Assembly: GCF_051014685.1 (NCBI RefSeq)
Contig: NW_027479289.1
Location: 62,001-126,000, forward strand
DNA length: 64,000 nucleotides
Source: Ptiloglossa arizonensis
Lineage: Eukaryota; Arthropoda; Insecta; Hymenoptera; Colletidae
Reading direction: 5' to 3'
In this document: piece by piece, positions 13,974 through 28,442 of the stretch
How positions within the stretch are numbered: position 1 is the first letter of the stretch
Layout: each line of letters opens with the position of its first letter
Notes under the pieces: generated by a model
Seen by the model: only the letters and a program-made list of their open reading frames with translations
Told to the model about the DNA's origin: nothing
Database searches by the model: none
Translations under genes and position numbers: made by a program

Positions 13974-14549
13974 ATAACGTATAACGTATAACGTATAACG
14001 TATAACGTATAACGTATAACGTATAACCTATAACGTATAACGTATGACGCGTAACGTATAACGTATAACGTATTACGCATAACCTATAACGTATAACGTA
14101 TAACGTATAACGTATAACGTATAACGTATAACGTAAAACGTATAACATATATCCTATAACGCATAACGTATATCGTATAACGCATAACGTATAGCGAATA
14201 ACGCATAACGTATAACGTATAACGTATAACGTATAACGTATAACGTATAACGTATAACGTATAACGTATAACCTATAACGTATAACGTATAACGTATGAC
14301 GTATAACGTATAACGTATAACGTATAACGTATAACGTATAACGTATAACGTATAACGTATAACGTATAACGTATAACGTATAACGTATAACGTATAACGT
14401 ATAACGTATAACGTATAACGTATAGCGTATAACGTATAACATATAACGTATAACGTATATCGTATAACGTATAACGTATAACGTATAACGTATAACGTAT
14501 AACGTATAACGTATAACCTATAACGTATAACGTATAACGTATGACGTAT

Positions 14550-16148
14550 AACGTATAACGTATAACGTATAACGTATAACGTATAACGTATAACGTATAA
14601 CGTATAACGTATAACGTATAACGTATAACGTATAAGGTATAACGTATAACGTATAACGTATAACGTATAACGTATAACGTATAACGTATATCGTATAACG
14701 TATAACGTATAACGTATAACGTATAACGTATAACGTATAACGTATAACGTATAACGTATAACGTATAACGTATAACGTATAGGGTATAACGTATAACGTA
14801 TAACGTATAACGTATAACCTATAACGTATAACGTATAACGTATAACGTATAACGTATAACGTATAACGTATAACGTATAACGTATAACGTATAACGTATA
14901 ACGTATAAGGTATAACGTATAACGTATAACGTATAACGTATAACGTATAACGTATAACGTATAACGTATAACGTATAACGTATAACGTATAACGTATAAC
15001 GTGTAACGAAGAACGTATAACGAAGAACGTAAAACGTATAACATATATCCTATAACGCATAACGTATATCGTAGAACGCATAACGTATAGCGAATAACGC
15101 ATAACGTATAACGTATAACGTATAACGTATAACGTATAACGTATAACGTATAACCTATAACGTATAACGTATAACGTATAACGTATAACGTATAACGTAT
15201 AACGTATAACGTATAACGTATAACGTATAACGTATAACGTATAACGTAACACATATGACGTATTACATATTACGTATAACGTATAACGTATAACGTATAA
15301 CGTATAACGTATAACGTATAACGTATAACGTATAACGAAGAACGTAAAACGTATAACATATATCCTATAACGCATAACGTATATCGTATAACGCATAAGG
15401 TATAGCGAATAACGCATAACGTATAACGTATAACGTATAACGTATAACGTATAACGTATAACGTATAACGTATAACGTATAACCTATAACGTATAACGTA
15501 TAACGTATGACGTATAACGTATAACGTATAACGTATAACGTATAACGTATAACGTATAACGTATAACGTATAACGTATAACGTATAACGTATAACGTATA
15601 ACGTATAACGTATAACGTATAACGTATAACGTATAACGTATATCCTATAACGCATAACGTATATCGTATAACGCATAACGTATAGCGAATAACGCATAAC
15701 GCATAACGTATAACGTATAACGTATAACGTATAACGTATAACGTATAACGTATAACGTATAACCTATAACGTATAACGTATAACCTATAACGTATAACGT
15801 ATAACGTATGACGTATAACGTATAACGTATAACGTATAACGTATAACGTATAACGTATAACGTATAACGTATAACGTATAACGTATAACGTATAACGTAT
15901 AACGTATAACGTATAACGTATAACGTATAACGTATAACGTATAACGTATAACGTATAACGTATAACGTATAACGTATAACGTGTAACGAAGAACGTATAA
16001 CGAAGAACATAAAACGTATAACATATATCCTATAACGCATAACGTATATCGTATAACGCATAACGTATAGCGAATAACGCATAACGTATAACGTATAACG
16101 TATAACGTATAACGTATAACGTATAACGTATAACGTATAACCTATAAC
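14550..16148 (+). repeat. Dispersed duplication T2, first copy
   Basis: Matches 17,140-18,766 at an offset of 2,590 bp (370 units), rising to 2,611 after a 21-bp and 2,618 after a further 7-bp length difference. Anchors: ataaggt 14,636/17,226, atatcgt 14,689/17,279, cassette A 15,003/17,593, the unusual aacacat cassette B 15,248/17,838, and an ataaggt inside a cassette core at 15,397/17,987. The copies are separated by about 990 bp of unrelated arrangement, so this is not simple head-to-tail. Confidence 0.85.
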
Positions 16149-16149
16149 G

Positions 16150-17085
16150 TATAACGTATAACGTATAACGTGTAACGAAGAACGTATAACGAAGAACATA
16201 AAACGTATAACATATATTCTATAACGCATAACGTATATCGTATAACGCATAACGTATAGCGAATAACGCATAACGTATAACGTATAACGTATAACGTATA
16301 ACGTATAACGTATAACGTATAACGTATAACGTATAACCTATAACGTATAACGTATGACGCGTAACGTATAACGTATAACGTATTACGTATAACGTATGAC
16401 GTATAACGTATAACGTATAACGTATAACGTGTAACGAAGAACGTATAACGAAGAACGTAAAACGTATAACATATATCCTATAACGCATAACGTATATCGT
16501 ATAACGCATGACGTATAGCGAATAACGCATAACGTATAACGTATAACGTATAACGTATATCGTATAACGCATAACGTATAGCGAATAACGCATAACGTAT
16601 AACGTATAACGTATAACGTATAACGTATAACGTATAACGTATAACGTATAACGTATAACGTATAACGTATAACGTATAACGTATAACGTATAACGTGTAA
16701 CGAAGAACGTATAACGAAGAACATAAAACGTATAACATATATCCTATAACGCATAACGTATATCGTATAACGCATAACGTAAAGCGAATAACTCATAACG
16801 TATAACGTATAACGTGTAACGTATAACGTATAACGTATAACGTATAACGTATAACGTATAACGTATAACGTATAACCTATAACGTATTACGTATAACGTA
16901 TAACGTATAACGTATAACGTATAACGTATAACGTATAACGTATAACGTAAAACATATGACGTATTACATATTACGTATAACGTATAACGTATAACGTATA
17001 ACGTATAACGTATAACGTGTAACGAAGAACGTATAACGAAGAACGTAAAACGTATAACATATATCCTATAACGCATAACGTATAA
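16150..17085 (+). repeat. Dispersed duplication T3, first copy
   Basis: Matches 20,105-21,040 at exactly 3,955 bp (565 units) with no difference that I can see across about 935 bp. Anchors: cassette A 16172/20127, 16431/20386, 16697/20652, 17019/20974 and cassette B 16949/20904. The cassette at 16,697 has the aaagcga and ataactc tail otherwise found only in the doublets beyond 34 kb. Confidence 0.88.
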
Positions 17086-17139
17086 CGTATAACGTATAAC
17101 GTAAAACATATGACGTATTACATATTACGTATAACGTAT

Positions 17140-18766
17140 AACGTATAACGTATAACGTATAACGTATAACGTATAACGTATAACGTATAACGTATAACGT
17201 ATAACGTATAACGTATAACGTATAAGGTATAACGTATAACGTATAACGTATAACGTATAACGTATAACGTATAACGTATATCGTATAACGTATAACGTAT
17301 AACGTATAACGTATAACGTATAACGTATAACGTATAACGTATAACGTATAACGTATAACGTATAACGTATAGGGTATAACGTATAACGTATAACGTATAA
17401 CGTATAACCTATAACGTATAACGTATAACGTATAACGTATAACGTATAACGTATAACGTATAACGTATAACGTATAACGTATAACGTATAACGTATAAGG
17501 TATAACGTATAACGTATAACGTATAACGTATAACGTATAACGTATAACGTATAACGTATAACGTATAACGTATAACGTATAACGTATAACGTGTAACGAA
17601 GAACGTATAACGAAGAACGTAAAACGTATAACATATATCCTATAACGCATAACGTATATCGTAGAACGCATAACGTATAGCGAATAACGCATAACGTATA
17701 ACGTATAACGTATAACGTATAACGTATAACGTATAACGTATAACCTATAACGTATAACGTATAACGTATAACGTATAACGTATAACGTATAACGTATAAC
17801 GTATAACGTATAACGTATAACGTATAACGTATAACGTAACACATATGACGTATTACATATTACGTATAACGTATAACGTATAACGTATAACGTATAACGT
17901 ATAACGTATAACGTATAACGTATAACGAAGAACGTAAAACGTATAACATATATCCTATAACGCATAACGTATATCGTATAACGCATAAGGTATAGCGAAT
18001 AACGCATAACGTATAACGTATAACGTATAACGTATAACGTATAACGTATAACGTATAACGTATAACGTATAACCTATAACGTATAACGTATAACGTATGA
18101 CGTATAACGTATAACGTATAACGTATAACGTATAACGTATAACGTATAACGTATAACGTATAACGTATAACGTATAACGTATAACGTATAACGTATAACG
18201 TATAACGTATAACGTATAACGTATAACGTATATCCTATAACGCATAACGTATATCGTATAACGCATAACGTATATCGTATAACGCATAACGTATAGCGAA
18301 TAACGCATAACGCATAACGTATAACGTATAACGTATAACGTATAACGTATAACGTATAACGTATAACGTATAACCTATAACGTATAACGTATAACCTATA
18401 ACGTATAACGTATAACGTATGACGTATAACGTATAACGTATAACGTATAACGTATAACGTATAACGTATAACGTATAACGTATAACGTATAACGTATAAC
18501 GTATAACGTATAACGTATAACGTATAACGTATAACGTATAACGTATAACGTATAACGTATAACGTATAACGTATAACGTATAACGTATAACGTATAACGT
18601 GTAACGAAGAACGTATAACGAAGAACATAAAACGTATAACATATATCCTATAACGCATAACGTATATCGTATAACGCATAACGTATAGCGAATAACGCAT
18701 AACGTATAACGTATAACGTATAACGTATAACGTATAACGTATAACGTATAACGTATAACCTATAAC
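17140..18766 (+). repeat. Dispersed duplication T2, second copy
   Basis: Equivalent of 14,550-16,148. The cassette core at 18,231 has one more 21-bp trimer (atatcgt, ataacgc, ataacgt) than its partner at 15,641, and one extra unit precedes the cassette at 18,601. Gain is therefore by whole trimer and whole unit. Confidence 0.85.
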
Positions 18767-20104
18767 GTATAACGTATGACGTGTAACGTATAACGTATAA
18801 CGTATTACGTATAACCTATAACGTATAACGTATAACGTATAACGTATAACGTATAACGTATAACGTATAACGTATAACGTATAACGTATAACGTATAACG
18901 TATAACGTATAACGTATAACGTATAACGTATAACGTATAACGTATAACGTATAACGTATAACGTATAACGTATAACGTGTAACGAAGAACGTAAAACGTA
19001 TAACATATATCCTATAACGCATAACGTATATCGTATAACGCATGACGTATAGCGAATAACGCATAACGTATAACGTATAACGTATAACGTATAACGTATA
19101 ACGTATAACGTATAACGTATAACGTATAACGTATAACGTATAACGTATAACGTATAACGTATAACGTATAACGTATAACGTATAACGTATAACGTATATC
19201 GTATAACGTATAACGTATAACGTATAACGTATAACGTATAACGTATAACGTATAACGTATAACGTATAACGTATAACGTATAACGTATAACGTATAACGT
19301 ATAGGGTATAACGTATAACGTATAACGTATAACGTATAACGTATAACGTATAACGTATAACGTATAACGTATAACGTATAACGTATAACGTATAACGTAT
19401 AACGTATAACGTATAACGTATAACGTATAACGTATAACGTATAACGTATAACGTATAACGTATAACGTATAACGTATAACGTATAACGTATAACGTATAA
19501 CGTATAACGTATAACGTATAACGTATAACGTATAACGTGTAACGAAGAACGTATAACGAAGAACATAAAACGTATAACATATATCCTATAACGCATAACG
19601 TATATCGTATAACGCATAACGTATAGCGAATAACGCATAACGTATAACGTATAACGTATAACGTATAACGTATAACGTAAAACGTATAACATACATCCTA
19701 TAACGCATAACGTATATCGTATAACGCATAACGTATAGCGAATAACGCATAACGTATAACGTATAACGTATAACGTATAACGTATAACGTATAACGTATA
19801 ACTTATAACGTATAACGTATAACGTATAACGTATAACGTATAACGTATAACGTATAACGTATAACGTATAACGTATAACGTATAACGTATAACGTATAAC
19901 GTATAACGTATAACGTATAACGTATAACGTATAACGTATAACGTATAACGTATAACGTATAACGTATAACGTATAACGTATAACGTATAGGGTATAACGT
20001 ATAACGTATAACGTATAACGTATAACGTATAACGTATAACGTATAACGTATAACGTATAACGTATAACGTATAACGTATAACGTATAACGTATAACGTAT
20101 AACG

Positions 20105-21040
20105 TATAACGTATAACGTATAACGTGTAACGAAGAACGTATAACGAAGAACATAAAACGTATAACATATATTCTATAACGCATAACGTATATCGTATAA
20201 CGCATAACGTATAGCGAATAACGCATAACGTATAACGTATAACGTATAACGTATAACGTATAACGTATAACGTATAACGTATAACGTATAACCTATAACG
20301 TATAACGTATGACGCGTAACGTATAACGTATAACGTATTACGTATAACGTATGACGTATAACGTATAACGTATAACGTATAACGTGTAACGAAGAACGTA
20401 TAACGAAGAACGTAAAACGTATAACATATATCCTATAACGCATAACGTATATCGTATAACGCATGACGTATAGCGAATAACGCATAACGTATAACGTATA
20501 ACGTATAACGTATATCGTATAACGCATAACGTATAGCGAATAACGCATAACGTATAACGTATAACGTATAACGTATAACGTATAACGTATAACGTATAAC
20601 GTATAACGTATAACGTATAACGTATAACGTATAACGTATAACGTATAACGTGTAACGAAGAACGTATAACGAAGAACATAAAACGTATAACATATATCCT
20701 ATAACGCATAACGTATATCGTATAACGCATAACGTAAAGCGAATAACTCATAACGTATAACGTATAACGTGTAACGTATAACGTATAACGTATAACGTAT
20801 AACGTATAACGTATAACGTATAACGTATAACCTATAACGTATTACGTATAACGTATAACGTATAACGTATAACGTATAACGTATAACGTATAACGTATAA
20901 CGTAAAACATATGACGTATTACATATTACGTATAACGTATAACGTATAACGTATAACGTATAACGTATAACGTGTAACGAAGAACGTATAACGAAGAACG
21001 TAAAACGTATAACATATATCCTATAACGCATAACGTATAT
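20105..21040 (+). repeat. Dispersed duplication T3, second copy
   Basis: Apparently identical to 16,150-17,085. It diverges on the right at about 21,037, where this copy keeps the atatcgt trimer of its cassette while the first copy reverts to plain units at about 17,082. On the left the ataacct at 16,141 has no counterpart at 20,096. Confidence 0.88.
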
Positions 21041-21254
21041 CGTATAACGCATGACGTATAGCGAATAACGCATAACGTATAACGTATAACGTATAACGTA
21101 TAACGTATAACGTATAACTTATAACGTATAACGTATAACGTATAACGTATTACGTATATCGTATAACGTATAACGTATAACGTATAACGTATAACGTATA
21201 ACGTATAACGTATAACGTATAACGTATAACGTATAACGTATAACGTATAACGTA

Positions 21255-21764
21255 TAGGGTATAACGTATAACGTATAACGTATAACCTATAACGTATAAC
21301 GTATAACGTATAACGTATAACATATAACGTATAACGTATAACGTATAACGTATAACGTATAACGTATAACGTACAACGTATAACGTATAACGTATAACGT
21401 ATAACGTATAACGTGTAACGAAGAACGTATAACGAAGAACGTAAAACGTATAACATATATCCTATAACGCATAACGTATATCGTATAACGCATAACGTAT
21501 AGCGAATAACGCATAACGTATAACGTATAGCGAATAACGCATAACGTATAACGTATAACGTATAACGTATAACGTATAACGTATAACGTATAACGTATAA
21601 CGTATAACGTATAACGTATAACGTATAACGTGTAACGTATAACGTATAACGTATAACGTATAACGTGTAACGAAGAACGTATAACGAAGAACATAAAACG
21701 TATAACATATATTCTATAACGCATAACGTATATCGTATAACGCATAACGTATAGCGTATAACGT
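21255..21764 (+). repeat. Module P, copy 3
   Basis: atagggt at 21,255, cassette A at 21,415 (160 bp on), agaacat/atattct cassette A at 21,667 (252 bp further). It has a private acaacgt near 21,373, and the first cassette has an additional atagcga pair after its tail. Confidence 0.85.
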
Positions 21765-22317
21765 ATAACGTATAACCTATAACGTATTACGTATAACGTA
21801 TAACCTATAACGTATAACGTATGACGCGTAACGTATAACGTATAACGTATTACGCATAACCTATAACGTATAACGTATAACGTATAACGTATAACGTATA
21901 ACGTAAAACGTATAACATATATCCTACAACGCATAACGTATATCGTATAACGCATAACGTATAGCGAATAACGCATAACGTATAACGTATAACGTATAAC
22001 GTATAACGTATAACGTATAACGTATAACGTATAACGTATAACGTATAACCTATAACGTATAACGTATGACGTGTAACGTATAACGTATAACGTATTACGT
22101 ATAACCTATAACGTATAACGTATAACGTATAACGTATAACGTATAACATATATCCTATAACGCATAACGTATATCGTATAACGCATAACGTATAGCGAAT
22201 AACGCATAACGTATAACGTATAACGTATAACGTATAACGTATAACGTATAACGTATAACGTATAACGTATAACGTATAACGTATAACGTATAACGTATAA
22301 CGTATAACGTATAACGT

Positions 22318-23565
22318 GTAACGAAGAACGTATAACGAAGAACATAAAACGTATAACATATATTCTATAACGCATAACGTATATCGTATAACGCATAACG
22401 TATAGCGAATAACGCATAACGTATAACGTATAACGTATAACGTATAACGTATAACGTATAACGTATAACGTATAACCTATAACGTATAACGTATGACGTG
22501 TAACGTATAACGTATAACGTATTACGCATAACCTATAACGTATAACGTATAACGTATAACGAATAACGTATAACGTAAAACGTATAACATATATCCTATA
22601 ACGCATAACGTATATCGTATAACGCATAACGTATAGCGAATAACGCATAACGTATAACGTATAACGTATAACGTATAACGTATAACGTATAACGTATAAC
22701 GTATAACGTATAACGTATAACGTATAACCTATAACGTATAACGTATAACGTATGACGTATAACGTATAACGTATAACGTATAACGTATAACGTATAACGT
22801 ATAACGTATAACGTATAACGTATAACGTATAACGTATAACGTATAACGTATAACGTATAACGTATAACGTATAACGTATAACGTATAACGTATAACGTAT
22901 AACGTATAACGTATAACGTATAACGTATAACGTATAACGTATAACGTATAACGTATAACGTATAACGTATAACGTGTAACGAAGAACGTATAACGAAGAA
23001 CATAAAACGTATAACATATATCCTATAACGCATAACGTATATCGTATAACGCATAACGTATAGCGAATAACGCATAACGTATAACGTACAACGTATAACG
23101 TATAACGTATAACGTATAACGTATAACGTATAACCTATAACGTATAACGTATGACGTGTAACGTATAACGTACAACGTATTACGTATAACCTATAACGTA
23201 TAACGTATAACGTATAACGTATAACGTATAACGTATAACGTATAACGTATAACGTATAACGTATAACGTATAACGTATAACGTATAACGTATAACGTATA
23301 ACGTATAACGTATAACGTATAACGTATAACGTATAACGTATAACGTATAACGTATAACGTATAACGTATAACGTATAACGTATAACGTGTAACGAAGAAC
23401 GTAAAACGTATAACATATATCCTATAACGCATAACGTATATCGTATAACGCATGACGTATAGCGAATAACGCATAACGTATAACGTATAACGTATAACGT
23501 ATAACGTATAACGTATAACGTATAACGTATAACGTATAACGTATAACGTATAACGTATAACGTAT
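22318..23565 (+). repeat. Duplication T5, first copy
   Basis: Collinear with 24,824-26,090 at offsets 2,485-2,513 bp. Anchors: cassette A 22318/24824 (both atattct type), 22976/25461, 23389/25902; headless A 22577/25076; the rare acaacgt units at about 23,088/25,573 and 23,171/25,656. It ends near 23,570, where ataacct here faces plain units in the other copy. Confidence 0.83.
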
Positions 23566-23850
23566 AACCTATAACGTATAACGTATGACGTGTAACGTAT
23601 AACGTATAACGTATTACGTATAACCTATAACGTATAACGTATAACGTATAACGTATAACGTATAACGTATAACGTATAACGTATAACGTATAACGTATAA
23701 CGTATAACGTATAACGTATAACGTATAACGTATAACGTATAACGTATAACGTATAACGTATAACGTATAACGTATAACGTATAACGTATAACGTATATCG
23801 TATAACGTATAAAGAATAACGTATAACGTATAACGTATAACGTATAACGT

Positions 23851-24440
23851 GTAACGAAGAACGTAAAACGTATAACATATATCCTATAACGCATAACGTA
23901 TATCGTATAACGCATGACGTATAGCGAATAACGCATAACGTATAACGTATAACGTATAACGTATAACGTATAACGTATAACGTATAACGTATAACGTATA
24001 ACGTATAACGTATAACGTATAACGTATAACGTATAACGTATATCGTATAACGTATAACGTATAACGTATAACGTATAACGTATAACGTATAACGTATAAC
24101 GTATAACGTATAACGTATAGGGTATAACGTATAACGTATAACGTATAACCTATAACGTATAACGTATAACGTATAACGTATAACGTATAACGTATAACGT
24201 GTAACGTATAACGTATAACGTATAAGGTATAACGTATAACGTATAACGTATAACGTATAACGTATAACGTATAACGTGTAACGAAGAACGTATAACGAAG
24301 AACGTAAAACGTATAACATACATCCTATAACGCATAACGTATATCGTATAACGCATAACGTATAGCGAATAACGCATAACGTATAACGTATAGCGTATAA
24401 CGTATAACGTATAACGTATAACGTATAACTTATAACGTAT
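23851..24440 (+). repeat. Module T4, copy 1
   Basis: Order: one-dimer cassette A (23,851), atatcgt (about 24,040), atagggt (24,118), ataacct (about 24,147), ataaggt (about 24,223), cassette A with acatcct core (24,278), atagcgt, ataactt. The same order is found from 25,902 and 26,686. This copy has a private gtaacgt near 24,199 and lies about 1.46 kb before the tandem pair. Confidence 0.83.
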
Positions 24441-24445
24441 AACGT

Positions 24446-24921
24446 ATAGGGTATAACGTATAACGTATAACGTATAACCTATAACGTATAACGTATAACG
24501 TATAACGTATAACATATAACGTATAACGTATAACGTATAACGTATAACGTATAACGTATAACGTATAACGTATAACGTATAACGTATAACGTATAACGTA
24601 TAACGTATAACGTGTAACGAAGAACGTATAACGAAGAACGTAAAACGTATAACATATATCCTATAACGCATAACGTATATCGTATAACGCATAACGTATA
24701 GCGAATAACGCATAACGTATAACGTATAACGTATAACGTATAACGTATAACGTATAACGTATAACGTATAACGTATAACGTATAACGTATAACGTATAAC
24801 GTATAACGTATAACGTATAACGTGTAACGAAGAACGTATAACGAAGAACATAAAACGTATAACATATATTCTATAACGCATAACGTATATCGTATAACGC
24901 ATAACGTATAGCGAATAACGC
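24446..24921 (+). repeat. Module P, copy 4
   Basis: atagggt at 24,446, cassette A at 24,614 (168 bp on), agaacat/atattct cassette A at 24,824 (210 bp further). It abuts the end of T4 copy 1, making a P-T4 junction not seen elsewhere in the window. Confidence 0.85.
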
Positions 24922-26090
24922 ATAACGTATAACGTATAACGTATAACGTATAACGTATAACGTATAACGTATAACCTATAACGTATAACGTATGACGTGT
25001 AACGTATAACGTATAACGTATTACGCATAACCTATAACGTATAACGTATAACGTATAACGTATAACGTATAAAGTAAAACGTATAACATATATCCTATAA
25101 CGCATAACGTATATCGTATAACGCATAACGTATAGCGAATAACGCATAACGTATAACGTATAACGTATAACGTATAACGTATAACGTATAACGTATAACG
25201 TATAACGTATAACGTATAACGTATAACCTATAACGTATAACGTATAACGTATGACGTATAACGTATAACGTATAACGTATAACGTATAACGTATAACGTA
25301 TAACGTATAACGTATAACGTATAACGTATAACGTATAACGTATAACGTATAACGTATAACGTATAACGTATAACGTATAACGTATAACGTATAACGTATA
25401 ACGTATAACGTATAACGTATAACGTATAACGTATAACGTATAACGTATAACGTATAACGTGTAACGAAGAACGTATAACGAAGAACATAAAACGTATAAC
25501 ATATATCCTATAACGCATAACGTATATCGTATAACGCATAACGTATAGCGAATAACGCATAACGTATAACGTACAACGTATAACGTATAACGTATAACGT
25601 ATAACGTATAACGTATAACCTATAACGTATAACGTATGACGTGTAACGTATAACGTACAACGTATTACGTATAACCTATAACGTATAACGTATAACGTAT
25701 AACGTATAACGTATAACGTATAACGTATAACGTATAACGTATAACGTATAACGTATAACGTATAACGTATAACGTATAACGTATAACGTATAACGTATAA
25801 CGTATAACGTATAACGTATAACGTATAACGTATAACGTATAACGTATAACGTATAACGTATAACGTATAACGTATAACGTATAACGTATAACGTATAACG
25901 TGTAACGAAGAACGTAAAACGTATAACATATATCCTATAACGCATAACGTATATCGTATAACGCATGACGTATAGCGAATAACGCATAACGTATAACGTA
26001 TAACGTATAACGTATAACGTATAACGTATAACGTATAACGTATAACGTATAACGTATAACGTATAACGTATAACGTATAACGTATAACGT
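24824..26090 (+). repeat. Duplication T5, second copy
   Basis: Equivalent of 22,318-23,565. The cassettes at 25,461 and 25,902 are 28 bp further apart than their partners at 22,976 and 23,389. It carries an ataaagt unit just before the headless cassette at 25,076, absent from the first copy. Confidence 0.83.
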
Positions 26091-26685
26091 ATAACGTATA
26101 ACGTATATCGTATAACGTATAACGTATAACGTATAACGTATAACGTATAACGTATAACGTATAACGTATAACGTATAACGTATAACGTATAACGTATAAC
26201 GTATAGGGTATAACGTATAACGTATAACGTATAACCTATAACGTATAACGTATAACGTATAACGTATAACGTATAACGTATAACGTATAACGTATAACGT
26301 ATAAGGTATAACGTATAACGTATAACGTATAACGTATAACGTATAACGTGTAACGAAGAACGTATAACGAAGAACGTAAAACGTATAACATACATCCTAT
26401 AACGCATAACGTATATCGTATAACGCATAACGTATAGCGAATAACGCATAACGTATAACGTATAGCGTATAACGTATAACGTATAACGTATAACGTATAA
26501 CTTATAACGTATAACGTATAACGTATAACGTATAACGTATAACGTATAACGTATAACGTATAACGTATAACGTATAACGTATAACGTATAACGTATAACG
26601 TATAACGTATAACGTATAACGTATAACGTATAACGTATAACGTATAACGTATAACGTATAACGTATAACGTATAACGTATAACGT
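25902..26685 (+). repeat. Module T4, copy 2 (tandem with copy 3)
   Basis: 784 bp (112 units) from its cassette A to the next. Internal markers recur in the following copy at +791 bp: atatcgt 26105/26896, atagggt 26203/26994, cassette A 26350/27141, ataactt at about 26,497/27,288. One unit of difference therefore lies between the first cassette and atatcgt. Confidence 0.9.
26350..26447 (+). repeat. Cassette A, acatcct subtype
   Basis: Unit 7 is acatcct rather than atatcct. The same subtype is found at 24,278 and 27,141, each in the same place of module T4, and in a headless copy near 19,690. Confidence 0.88.
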
Positions 26686-27476
26686 GTAACGAAGAACGTA
26701 AAACGTATAACATATATCCTATAACGCATAACGTATATCGTATAACGCATGACGTATAGCGAATAACGCATAACGTATAACGTATAACGTATAACGTATA
26801 ACGTATAACGTATAACGTATAACGTATAACGTATAACGTATAACGTATAACGTATAACGTATAACGTATAACGTATAACGTATAACGTATAACGTATATC
26901 GTATAACGTATAACGTATAACGTATAACGTATAACGTATAACGTATAACGTATAACGTATAACGTATAACGTATAACGTATAACGTATAACGTATAGGGT
27001 ATAACGTATAACGTATAACGTATAACCTATAACGTATAACGTATAACGTATAACGTATAACGTATAACGTATAACGTATAACGTATAACGTATAAGGTAT
27101 AACGTATAACGTATAACGTATAACGTATAACGTATAACGTGTAACGAAGAACGTATAACGAAGAACGTAAAACGTATAACATACATCCTATAACGCATAA
27201 CGTATATCGTATAACGCATAACGTATAGCGAATAACGCATAACGTATAACGTATAGCGTATAACGTATAACGTATAACGTATAACGTATAACTTATAACG
27301 TATAACGTATAACGTATAACGTATAACGTATAACGTATAACGTATAACGTATAACGTATAACGTATAACGTATAACGTATAACGTATAACGTATAACGTA
27401 TAACGTATAACGTATAACGTATAACGTATAACGTATAACGTATAGCGTATAACGTATAACGTATAACGTATAACGT
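26686..27476 (+). repeat. Module T4, copy 3
   Basis: Same marker series as 25,902-26,685, ending after ataactt at about 27,288 and passing into a different neighbourhood with atagcgt at 27,442 and a 38-unit perfect run. This is the last stretch with atagggt until 57.7 kb. Confidence 0.85.
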
Positions 27477-27714
27477 ATAACGTATAACGTATAACGTATA
27501 ACGTATAACGTATAACGTATAACGTATAACGTATAACGTATAACGTATAACGTATAACGTATAACGTATAACGTATAACGTATAACGTATAACGTATAAC
27601 GTATAACGTATAACGTATAACGTATAACGTATAACGTATAACGTATAACGTATAACGTATAACGTATAACGTATAACGTATAACGTATAACGTATAACGT
27701 ATAACGTATAACGT

Positions 27715-28442
27715 GTAACGAAGAACGTATAACGAAGAACGTAAAACGTATAACATATATCCTATAACGCATAACGTATATCGTATAACGCATAACGTAT
27801 AGCGAATAACGCATAACGTATAACGTATAACGTATAACCTATAACGTATAACGTAAAACATATGACGTATTACATATTACGTATAACGTATAACGTATAA
27901 CGTATAACGTATAACGTATAACGTATAACGTGTAACGAAGAACGTATAACGAAGAACGTAAAACGTATAACATATATCCTATAACTCATAACGTATATCG
28001 AATAACGCATAACGTATAGCGAATAACGCATAACGTATAACGTATAACGTATAACGTATAACGTATAACGTATAACGTATAACGTATAACGTATAACGTA
28101 TAACGTATAACGTATAACGTATAACGTATAACGTATAACGTATAACGTATAACGTATAACGTATAACGTATAACGTATAACCTATAACGTATTACGTATA
28201 ACGTATAACGTGTAACGTATAACGTATAACGTATAACGTATAACGTATAGCGTAAAACATATGACGTATTACATATTACGTATAACGTATAACGTATAAC
28301 GTATAACGTATAACGTATAACGTGTAACGAAGAACGTATAACGAAGAACGTAAAACGTATAACATATATCCTATAACGCATAACGTATATTGTATAACGC
28401 ATAACGTATAGCGAATAACGCATAACGTATAGCGAATAACGC
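27715..28442 (+). repeat. Module W, copy 1 (three A cassettes, spacing 217 and 392)
   Basis: Cassettes A at 27,715, 27,932 and 28,324, each later one preceded by a cassette B (27,855 and 28,254). The third is the doubled-tail type: atattgt replaces atatcgt and the atagcga trimer occurs twice (119 bp, 28,324-28,442). Unlike all later W copies it has no 14-bp dimer tract after it, so it may represent the state before dimer amplification. Confidence 0.88.

Larger units (their letters stand above)
11146..15790 (+). repeat. Long super-repeat segment L2 (collinear with L1)
   Basis: Carries the same ordered markers as 386-4,640 (anchors listed there). Beyond 14.2 kb the ordered set atatcgt, atagggt, ataacct, ataaggt, cassette A, ataacct, cassette B, headless A, ataacct and atatcct continues to match, at offsets near 11.2 kb. 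L2 differs from L1 by an internal 182-bp duplication near 11.5-11.7 kb and by several whole-unit length changes. After about 15.8 kb the neighbourhoods diverge. Confidence 0.78.
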
